From: Frankiales bacterium
GTDB lineage: Bacteria; Actinomycetota; Actinomycetes; Mycobacteriales; SCTD01
Direction: 5' to 3'
Assembly (NCBI GenBank): GCA_025965495.1
Contig: JAOPWW010000292.1
Coordinates: 1-5,805, forward strand
DNA: 5,805 bases
Within the stretch, counting starts at the first letter, position 1. Each line of letters starts with the position of its first letter. This document shows positions 1 through 5,337 of the stretch, piece after piece. Below the pieces are notes generated by a model, which was not told where the DNA came from, did no database searches, and saw only the letters and a list, made by a program, of their open reading frames with translations. The translations under genes were made by a program, and so were the position numbers.

Positions 1-213
1 CAGCGGTACCTGCACCACGAGGAGCGGGGTAGTTCGGTGCTGCTGTTCGTGCGGGACACACCGACCGACGAGCTGGGCGCCGCGCCGTTCCTGCTGCTCG
101 GGCCGGTGCGTTACGTGGAGCACAGAGGTGAGCGACCGATCGGCATCACCTGGCAGCTCGACCACGCGATCCCGCCGGACGTGCTGCTCGCCGCGCGAGC
201 GGTGGCCGCCTGA
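1..213 (+). CDS. DEAD/DEAH-box helicase with DUF3427 domain, C-terminal fragment
   Basis: Frame 1 is open from the window edge to a TGA at 211-213 and gives the last 70 residues of a larger protein whose start lies upstream. The visible part contains VLLFVRDTP, then FLLLGPVRYVEHRGERPIG and ITWQLDHAIPPDVL. This matches my memory of the end of DUF3427: a 'FxxLGPxxYVxHxGERPMxITWxLxxPxP' pattern. DUF3427 normally closes large superfamily 2 helicases that also carry DEAD/DEAH and helicase-C domains and often an N-terminal phospholipase-D-like nuclease. Those domains are outside the window, so their presence here is inferred. Such helicases are DNA-acting and often lie in defence-rich regions, but this gene's role cannot be judged from the tail. 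The next gene starts 118 bases on, so co-transcription is possible but not shown. Confidence 0.82.
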   Translation, partial: QRYLHHEERGSSVLLFVRDTPTDELGAAPFLLLGPVRYVEHRGERPIGITWQLDHAIPPDVLLAARAVAA

Positions 214-331
214 GGCGCCCGCGCGGGATCCCTCTGACGAGACCGAAGGCCGACGGCTGGTCCGCTGCACAGGCCGCGCAACTTCTGCTGTTGGGCTGAC
301 GGCTCGTCACTGTCACCCCACTCTGTCCGCC

Positions 332-697
332 ATGACCACGACTCCCGCCTGGGGCCCGACCGAGCCTGGCCCGACATCGCCGCACGGCGGTCCAGCCGCC
401 CGCTTCACCTTCGACGGCGGAGCAGCGACCTACGTCGGGACCGGCATCCTCGCCGCGCTGATCACGATCTGCACGCTGGGGATCTGCTACCCCTTCGCGC
501 TCGTCCTGCGCGAGCGCTGGCGCGCGAAGCACTCGTACATCGACGGCAGGCAGCTCGTCTTCCGCGGGTCCGCACTCGGTCTGTTCGGCCTGTGGATCAA
601 GTGGTTCTTGCTGTCCGTGATCACGCTGGGCATCTACCTCTTCTGGGTCGGCCCGCGCATCGCCGCGTGGAAGTGGAAGAACACTGCTTTCGGCTGA
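332..697 (+). CDS. DUF898-like small membrane protein (single YjgN-type unit)
   Basis: The 121-residue product begins MTTTPAWGPT, with a Pro/Gly-rich cytoplasmic-looking leader to about residue 24. Two hydrophobic helices follow, at roughly 34-57 and 84-108. Between them is a basic, conserved loop, RERWRAKHSYIDGRQLVF, which is typical of DUF898/YjgN-like proteins. The two halves look like an internal repeat: an F-x-x-G entry, then an 'ITxxTLGI' membrane stretch, then a Trp/Lys-rich exit (ERWRAKH and AAWKWKNT). YjgN itself is much longer, and one-unit versions like this are, as I recall, common in actinobacteria. The molecular function of the family is unknown. I chose ATG 332 because the upstream in-frame sequence (from 128) is low-quality and overlaps the helicase gene. 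No Shine-Dalgarno sequence precedes it, so translation may be leaderless or the start may be off by a few codons. A weak promoter-like pair, CTGACG (296-301) and CACTCT (319-324), with 17-base spacing, would suit a leaderless start but is speculative. Confidence 0.8.
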   Translation: MTTTPAWGPTEPGPTSPHGGPAARFTFDGGAATYVGTGILAALITICTLGICYPFALVLRERWRAKHSYIDGRQLVFRGSALGLFGLWIKWFLLSVITLGIYLFWVGPRIAAWKWKNTAFG

Positions 698-945
698 CCG
701 ACGAGGGCGGAATGTGGGTCCTGGGAGCGAGCGACCTGAAGTGGCGAGACGTGCACGCGCGCCGCTCTGCCCGGGCGGCTGCCGGTAGACCAGTTGCCCG
801 ATCACGGCTGTCCTTCGCGGCAGGGCCTCGGATCTCGAGGTGCCCCTGCCCATCACCGGAGGGCCTCAGATTGGGGTCAGACGGCGGACGGGCGTTACGT
901 CGTTCAGCCCAACAGGTCCGCGCCCCGTCGGTCGAGGTTGGCCGG
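698..945. other. Intergenic stretch without a supported gene
   Basis: These 248 bases separate the DUF898 gene from the DUF559 gene. The frame of the DUF559 gene stays open backwards through here, but the translation is Arg/Ala/Ser-rich filler without domain character, and it would overlap the DUF898 gene out of frame. I therefore treat it as non-coding. A poor -35/-10 pair (TTGGGG 871-876, TTACGT 895-900, 18-base spacing) could drive the DUF559 gene. I see no convincing terminator, RNA gene or repeat. Confidence 0.5.
934..937 (+). promoter_or_regulatory. Ribosome binding site that fixes the DUF559 start
   Basis: GAGG lies 8 bases before the GTG at 946-948. This choice matters because the frame is open far upstream. 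The motif and the onset of plausible protein sequence (VTTIDLPPLT) agree on GTG 946. Confidence 0.55.
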
Positions 946-1587
946 GTGACCACGATCGACCTCCCTCCCCTGACAGGGAGTCAGATCGTCGACCCCTGGC
1001 GCATCCGCCACCGGCTCGAGCTCGCCGGCGAGCTCGCGGCCCCTCGCGTCGACCGAGGGCCGGCGGTCACACGCTCCGAAAAGCTCCTCTGGGAACTGCT
1101 CGAACACGCGCTCCCCGGCTGGGAGCGCGAGTACTCGACCGGGCTGTACCGACTCGACTTCTACTGCCCCGCGGCGCGGCTCGCTGTCGAGGTCGACGGC
1201 GGCAGCCACTACGGCCGGGAGGCGGGCGCACGAGACGCACTCCGCGACGACTGGCACCGGGCCCGGGGCATCACGACGAAACGCTTCTCCGCTCTCGAGG
1301 TCGAGCGAGACGCGCACTGGGTCGTCGACCAGATCCAGCAGGTCGTCAGCCAGGCCGGCGCCGAGACCGTCCAGACGACGCAGGTGGTCGTGCCGGCAAC
1401 GGAGGCCCAAGGCGGCGTCGCCTCCGAGGTACGGCTGGTTGCAGCCCTGCTCGATCAGGCGGCAGCAGCACCGGCGACGTCCGACGGCGGCAGCGCAGGC
1501 CTAGGGACGGTCGCCCAGGCCTGCCGGACGGTGCTGCCGGAGCAGGCACCTCTGTTGCGGCGGCTCGTCGACAAGTTCGAGCCGTAG
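946..1587 (+). CDS. DUF559 domain protein, predicted Vsr/PD-(D/E)XK-like nuclease
   Basis: The 213-residue product carries a DUF559 domain at about residues 40-132. The visible pattern is TRSEKLLWELL (Glu45), then YRLDFYCP (Asp71), then LAVEVDGGSHY (Glu82, Asp84, His88), then a D-x-x-R element (Asp97, Arg100) and ITTKRFSALEV. This follows the family plan 'SExxLWxxLR ... DFYxxxxxLxvEvDGxxH ... DxxRxxxLxxxGixvxRFxxxEV'. DUF559 is related to the very-short-patch-repair endonuclease fold, so DNA cleavage is a reasonable prediction; no substrate is known. The N-terminal 40 residues and the tail from about 133, rich in Ala, Gln and Val, are outside the domain and I do not recognise them. The family usually ends near the domain or carries an N-terminal regulator; this one has an extra C-terminal tail of about 80 residues. 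The gene is 197 bases upstream of the TerD operon and on the same strand, so a link is possible but not shown. Confidence 0.83.
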   Translation: MTTIDLPPLTGSQIVDPWRIRHRLELAGELAAPRVDRGPAVTRSEKLLWELLEHALPGWEREYSTGLYRLDFYCPAARLAVEVDGGSHYGREAGARDALRDDWHRARGITTKRFSALEVERDAHWVVDQIQQVVSQAGAETVQTTQVVVPATEAQGGVASEVRLVAALLDQAAAAPATSDGGSAGLGTVAQACRTVLPEQAPLLRRLVDKFEP

Positions 1588-1633
1588 GGCACAAGCGCTC
1601 CGTGTGACCGCAGGGGTTCCTCGGGGACCAGCA

Positions 1634-1652
1634 GGAGACGCCGAGCGCCTCC
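1634..1652 (+). terminator. Weak hairpin downstream of the DUF559 gene, possible terminator
   Basis: GGAG (1634-1637) pairs with CTCC (1649-1652). After one A/C mismatch, CGC (1639-1641) pairs with GCG (1645-1647) around a CGA loop. It lies 46 bases after the DUF559 stop and has no T-run. The remainder of 1588-1784 shows no gene and no clear promoter. In such GC-rich DNA a stem this short may be chance. Confidence 0.2.
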
Positions 1653-1771
1653 CCGTCGCGGTACGTCAACGCGGCCATGTCGAGCTGCGGTCCAACACGA
1701 TCCTGCCCAGCGCGTCGCCGGGTTCAGCAGGCCAGGCAAGATGCTCAGGAACCCTCGACTCCGTGAAGGGC

Positions 1772-1776
1772 AGGGG
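1772..1776 (+). promoter_or_regulatory. Ribosome binding site for the TerD-DUF4041-GIY-YIG gene
   Basis: AGGGG lies 8 bases before the GTG at 1785-1787 and supports that GTG start. The first codons then read (V/M)DLTPGQNV, which is the usual opening of a TerD domain, so the start is well fixed. Confidence 0.6.
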
Positions 1777-1784
1777 CGATCCAC

Positions 1785-3458
1785 GTGGACCTGACTCCCG
1801 GCCAGAACGTCTCGTTCTCCGGCAGCACCCTGAGTGTTCGCCTGCAGGGGCCGGCGGGCTCACCCCCCGATCTCGTCGGGCTGCTCCTCGACCACCGGGG
1901 CCAAGTCAGCACGGACGCCGACTTCGTCTTCTACAACGCTCCTCGGCACGCCAGCGGAGCACTCACGCTCGACGGCCTGCTGCTGACCGTCCGCCTCGAC
2001 GAGGTCCCTCCGGCCGTCGAGCGAGTAGTCGTGGCAGCGGACCGCGACGGCGACCTGGACGGCGTAGCCGTGGCCGTCGAGGGCGAGTTGCCCTTCACCT
2101 TCCAGCCGCCGGGTCTGCACGGCCTGCCGACGGCAGTCCTGCTCGAGGTCTACCGACGCAACGGAGGCTGGCGGCTCCGCGCGGTAGGACAGGGCTGGGC
2201 GTCCGGCCTGGCCGGGCTGGCGCGTGACTACGGGGTCAACGTCGACGCCGAAGATGCGCCCCAGCCGGCCGCGTCTGCAGGCCCACCGCCGGACCGGGGG
2301 GCGCTGGAGCCCGAGCTGCAGCAGCTGGCCGAGCGGCGTGACGCGCTGCGCGAGGAAGTCGCCAGGCTCGACCGCCAGGTCGTGGACGCGCGAGCAGCGC
2401 TCGTGGAGACGGACGAGCTCCGCCTGCTGCAACAAGCCGGCTACTACCAGTTCCGACACCCGCTCGACGACGTCCTGGCTTCCAAGCAACGTCTGGACGC
2501 TCTCCGCGGACAGATCAAGACCGCGATCAGCAAGCGTACGGCGGTCCGGAGCACGTCCGGCTGGATGGTGAACGGCTCCTTGAAGGAAGGGGCCGCCCTG
2601 GTCCGCCAGTTCGGCGACCTCATGTTGCGCACGTACAACATCGAGGCCGACAACTGCGTCCGCACGGTGCGAGCACACTCGGTCGACGCCGCCAAGAAGC
2701 GGCTCGAGCAGACACGCCAGGCGATCGTGGCGAACGGCAGCACCATGGGCGCCGCCATCGACGAAGACTTCCACGCTCTGCGCCTGGAGGAGCTGCAGCT
2801 GACCGCGGACCACCACCTGCGGGTCGAGCAGGAGCGGGAGGATGCGCGCGAAGAACGACAGCGGCAGCGCGAGGAGGCCAGGGACCAGGAGGAGTTCAAG
2901 CGTCGCAAGAAGGACCTGCTCAAGGAGCAGGTGCACTACCGCAGCCTGCTCGAGCGCTCCAGGATCAACGGCGACGAGGAGGGACAGGCAGAGGCTCGTC
3001 AACGGTTGGCCGAGATCTCCGAGAGCATCGAGGAGGTCGAGGAGATGGCCGCGAACATCCGGGTGGGCTACGTCTACGTGATCTCCAACGTGGGAGCGTT
3101 CGGCGACCGTGTCGTCAAGATCGGCCTCACCCGCCGCGAGGACCCGATGCAGAGGATCTACGAGCTCAGCAGCGCCTCGGTGCCGTTCAGGTTCGACGTG
3201 CACGCGTTGGTGTTCAGCCACGACGCCGTGTCGCTGGAGACCGCCCTGCACCGCGAGTTCGATGCCCGCCGCGTCAACCAGGTCAACAGGCGTCGAGAGT
3301 TCTTCCGCGTGAGCCTGCCCGAGGTGCGCGCGGCGCTGGAGAGGGTCGGGACGAACCACGTCGTGGAGTTCCACGAGCTGGCCGAGGCCCCCGAGTGGCG
3401 GCAGAGCCAAGCGCAGCAGCCCCGCGACAGCCGCCCCGGCGTCGACCTGACCCGGTAG
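1785..3458 (+). CDS. TerD - DUF4041 - GIY-YIG (T5orf172/MUG113) fusion nuclease, SNIPE-like
   Basis: The 557-residue product has three parts. Residues 1-153 are a TerD domain: LTPGQNV at the start, DADFVFYNAPRHASGAL (44-60), and the diagnostic end EVYRRNGGWRLRAVGQGW with GLAGLARDYGV (to 151). After a Pro/Ala linker (158-170), a coiled coil (about 173-207) leads into DUF4041. This is recognised by ELRLLQQAGYYQFRHPL (211-227), WMVNGSLKEGAALVRQF (260-276), LMLRTYNIEADN and LRLEELQLTADHH, followed by a long Glu/Arg coiled coil (345-420). Residues 427-525 are the nuclease: GYVYVISN (428-435), VVKIGLTRR (443-451), LETALHREF with likely catalytic Glu485, and VNRRREFFRV (500-509). All expected GIY-YIG landmarks are present, so the enzyme looks intact. 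DUF4041 plus this nuclease is the layout of the SNIPE phage-defence nuclease; TerD at the front is the unusual part. The TerD domain lacks the classical acidic calcium loop. No membrane segment is visible. The gene is first in a two-gene operon; the next start is 10 bases after its stop. Anti-phage or DNA-processing function is inferred. Confidence 0.9.
   Translation: MDLTPGQNVSFSGSTLSVRLQGPAGSPPDLVGLLLDHRGQVSTDADFVFYNAPRHASGALTLDGLLLTVRLDEVPPAVERVVVAADRDGDLDGVAVAVEGELPFTFQPPGLHGLPTAVLLEVYRRNGGWRLRAVGQGWASGLAGLARDYGVNVDAEDAPQPAASAGPPPDRGALEPELQQLAERRDALREEVARLDRQVVDARAALVETDELRLLQQAGYYQFRHPLDDVLASKQRLDALRGQIKTAISKRTAVRSTSGWMVNGSLKEGAALVRQFGDLMLRTYNIEADNCVRTVRAHSVDAAKKRLEQTRQAIVANGSTMGAAIDEDFHALRLEELQLTADHHLRVEQEREDAREERQRQREEARDQEEFKRRKKDLLKEQVHYRSLLERSRINGDEEGQAEARQRLAEISESIEEVEEMAANIRVGYVYVISNVGAFGDRVVKIGLTRREDPMQRIYELSSASVPFRFDVHALVFSHDAVSLETALHREFDARRVNQVNRRREFFRVSLPEVRAALERVGTNHVVEFHELAEAPEWRQSQAQQPRDSRPGVDLTR
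2160..2246 (+). repeat. TerD C-terminal segment, copy 1 of an intra-operon repeat
   Basis: These 29 codons (residues 126-154, from NGGWRLRAVGQGW onward) align without gaps to 5110-5196 in the next gene. By eye, 72 of 87 bases are identical. Most differences are third-position changes, so the similarity could reflect protein constraint, duplication or gene conversion. Confidence 0.75.
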
Positions 3459-3462
3459 GAGG
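3457..3462 (+). promoter_or_regulatory. Shine-Dalgarno AGGAGG overlapping the upstream stop codon
   Basis: A perfect AGGAGG sits 6 bases before ATG 3469, and its first two bases are the AG of the TAG stop of the preceding gene (3456-3458). Ribosomes finishing the nuclease gene would be placed directly on the next start. This argues for translational coupling and a fixed ratio of the two TerD proteins. Confidence 0.85.
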
Positions 3463-3468
3463 AACGAC

Positions 3469-5199
3469 ATGGCCCGTCGACGCGGAGTGCTGGCCACTCT
3501 CGTGCAGATCCAGCGGGAAGCCGAGCGTGAGCGGGAACGGCGTGCCCGAGCCGCCGCACGAGGTCAGCGGGACGCCGAACGAGCCGCTGCTGCCCGCAGC
3601 CGGGCGGCGATCCAGGACCAGAAGGTCAGGGAGCGGCTGTACGCCGAGGACCGGAACCGCGAGGCGGCGGAAGACACCGCACAGCTCGAGCAACAGCTCG
3701 ACGTCCTGCAGAGCGTCCTCGCCGCGACGCTCGCCGTCGACGACCACCTCGACCTCGAGGCACTCAAGCAGGCGCCGCCCCTGTCACCCTTCGACCCGTC
3801 CATCGTCGGGGCTCCTCCGCCACCACCTCAAGAACGGGACTTCGCCGTCGACGGCCCGTCGACGCTCGGGCGCGTGTTCGCTGCCTCGAAGCACGCGGCC
3901 CGGGCTCAGCAAGGTCAAGCGGCCTACCAAAGGGCCCTCGAGGAGTACGCAGTGGCCACGCAGCAGCACGCAGAGCGCGTGGACGAGGCGCGTCGACGAC
4001 ACGAGGTGGAGGCTGCCCGCCGAGCGGAGGAGCACCGCCAGCACGTCGCGGAGGTAGACGCACTACAGCGCGGCCTGGCTGAGCGTCGACCGGATGCGGT
4101 GGTCCGCTACCTGGACCTCGTCCTCGAGGCGGCTGAGTACCCGGACCGCTTCCCCCACTCGTGGCGCCTCAGCTACGCCTCGACCTCCGGTCACCTCACC
4201 ATCGACTACGAACTCCCGGCCTCGGACGTCGTCCCAGCCGAGAAGTCCTACAGGTACGTCAAGGCCTCCGACACCATCACGGCCACCGCTCGACCAGCGA
4301 CCCAGGTTCGCGCCGTCTACGCGGAGGTGCTCAGACAGACCGCGCTGCGAGTCGTGCACGAAGTCCTCGAGGCGGATCGAGCAGCCGCCGTGCGCACACT
4401 CGTGTTCAACGGTCACGTCAGCGGCAACGACCCGGCCACAGGACGGGAGGTACGTCCCTGCCTCATCTCGCTGGCCACCAGCCGGGAGCGGTTCCTGAAC
4501 GTCGACCTGGGACGCGTCGACACCGTGGCCTGCCTGACACACCTCGAGGCGCGGATCAGCAGGGACCCAGCCAAGCTCCAGGCCGTCGAGCCGATCGTCG
4601 TCGACGGCTCGCTGCAGGCGGACTTCACCCTGGACAGCGACTCCGACAAGGACGAGGCGGGCACGGCAGCTCCAGCGCCCGAGCAGGCGCCGGCTCGGGC
4701 GGCAGCCGCTGGCCGCGCAACACGGCAGCAGCAGCTGGTGCCGGGACAGAACGTGCCGCTGTCCGCCACACGCGTCCAGGTGGACCTGCAGCCCACTCAC
4801 CTCGACCTGTCGGTGCTCCTGGTCGGAGCCAGCGGACGAGTCGACAGGGACGAAGACTTCATCTTCTACAACAACCCGCGAAGCGCCGACGGTGCCGTCG
4901 TCCTGAGCGGCAACAGCGCCATCATCGACACCGCTCGGCTGACTCCGCTCTACGAGCGGGTCGTCGTGGTCGTCAGCACGAGCGACGCGCCGTCCGTCGC
5001 GAACGCGACCGCAGTGCTCAGCCAACCGGGCGGAGACACCGACCTCCGCTTCCAACCCGCCGACTCCATGCGTGTGAGCGCCCTCGTCTGGGGCGAGTTG
5101 TACCTGCGCAACGGTGGCTGGCGGCTCCGGGCAGTCGGACAGGGCTGGGTGGACGGGCTCGCAGGGGTGGCGCGCGACTACGGGGTGGACGTCGAGTAG
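3469..5199 (+). CDS. Coiled-coil 'restriction system'-type core protein fused to C-terminal TerD
   Basis: The 576-residue product opens MARRRGVLATLVQIQ and runs into charged helix (12-80) rich in Arg, Glu and Ala. ATLAVDDHLDLEAL (86-99) and a Pro-rich stretch (103-120, with PPPPP) come next, then a second helical segment (142-200). The core (about 205-376) includes VVRYLDLVLEAAEYPDRFP, KSYRYVKASDTITATA (259-274), VHEVLEADRAAAVRTLVFNG and DPATGREV. I recall this whole N-terminal plan from actinobacterial proteins labelled 'restriction system protein' or Mrr-type restriction endonuclease, where a nuclease domain follows. Here an acidic/Ala-rich linker (387-420) leads instead to TerD (421-576): LVPGQNVPLSATRV, DEDFIFYNNPRSADGAV, WGELYLRNGGWRLRAVGQGW and GLAGVARDYGVDVE at the very end. 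I see no nuclease motif, so it is probably a non-catalytic partner, scaffold or sensor for the GIY-YIG protein. TerD lacks the usual acidic calcium loop here too. The name of the core is uncertain; the TerD call is firm. Confidence 0.87.
   Translation: MARRRGVLATLVQIQREAERERERRARAAARGQRDAERAAAARSRAAIQDQKVRERLYAEDRNREAAEDTAQLEQQLDVLQSVLAATLAVDDHLDLEALKQAPPLSPFDPSIVGAPPPPPQERDFAVDGPSTLGRVFAASKHAARAQQGQAAYQRALEEYAVATQQHAERVDEARRRHEVEAARRAEEHRQHVAEVDALQRGLAERRPDAVVRYLDLVLEAAEYPDRFPHSWRLSYASTSGHLTIDYELPASDVVPAEKSYRYVKASDTITATARPATQVRAVYAEVLRQTALRVVHEVLEADRAAAVRTLVFNGHVSGNDPATGREVRPCLISLATSRERFLNVDLGRVDTVACLTHLEARISRDPAKLQAVEPIVVDGSLQADFTLDSDSDKDEAGTAAPAPEQAPARAAAAGRATRQQQLVPGQNVPLSATRVQVDLQPTHLDLSVLLVGASGRVDRDEDFIFYNNPRSADGAVVLSGNSAIIDTARLTPLYERVVVVVSTSDAPSVANATAVLSQPGGDTDLRFQPADSMRVSALVWGELYLRNGGWRLRAVGQGWVDGLAGVARDYGVDVE
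5110..5196 (+). repeat. TerD C-terminal segment, copy 2 of an intra-operon repeat
   Basis: Residues 548-576 of the second TerD protein match copy 1 at 2160-2246 codon for codon without gaps. Here the segment is the extreme C-terminus of the protein, whereas in copy 1 it ends an N-terminal domain. The rest of the two TerD domains is clearly more diverged. Confidence 0.75.
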
Positions 5200-5287
5200 C
5201 TGACGATGGAGGACGACGCCCAGCAAGCCTGCGGCGACCGCAACAGGTGTGGACCCTGCCAGGCCCGGGAGCCTCCCTCAGGATGCA

Positions 5288-5323
5288 CGACGGGGCGACC
5301 GCGCATGCGCGGCCGCCCCGTCG
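5288..5323. terminator. Bidirectional terminator hairpin between convergent genes
   Basis: CGACGGGGCG (5288-5297) pairs perfectly with CGCCCCGTCG (5314-5323). Inside it, after an A/C mismatch, CCGCG pairs with CGCGG around CATG (5299-5312 is a perfect palindrome). The stem of about 15 base pairs has no T-run on either side, as is common in actinobacteria. It lies 88 bases after the TerD operon stop and 14 bases past the nrdJ stop on the other strand, so it probably ends both transcripts. The rest of 5200-5337 holds no supported gene. Confidence 0.8.
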
Positions 5324-5337
5324 GGGTCCTGGTGCTG

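Noticed and set aside
218..227. Palindrome CCCGCGCGGG after the helicase stop as a terminator
   Set aside because: It allows only a 3-base-pair stem with a 4-base loop and no T-run; chance palindromes of this size are common in GC-rich DNA.
592..945. N-terminal extension of the DUF559 protein back to an ATG at 592
   Set aside because: It would overlap the DUF898 gene out of frame, the sequence is Arg/Ala filler, and a GAGG motif supports GTG 946.
1604..2227. Plus-strand 207-codon frame overlapping the start of the TerD gene
   Set aside because: Its composition is Arg/Pro/Ser-rich and it overlaps the well-supported TerD coding frame.
1860..3497. Long minus-strand open frame of 545 codons opposite the TerD-DUF4041-nuclease gene
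   Set aside because: It mirrors a plus-strand gene with clear domains, its Val/Leu/Gln-rich translation shows no family signature, and long antisense frames are expected in GC-rich coding DNA.
4063..5226. Minus-strand open frame of 387 codons opposite the second TerD gene
   Set aside because: It is a shadow of a strand with a firm TerD call; the translation has no recognisable domain.
5206..5337. Small Cys-containing plus-strand frame starting ATG 5206 after the TerD operon
   Set aside because: It runs through the terminator hairpin into the antisense of nrdJ, has no good ribosome binding site, and shows no domain.
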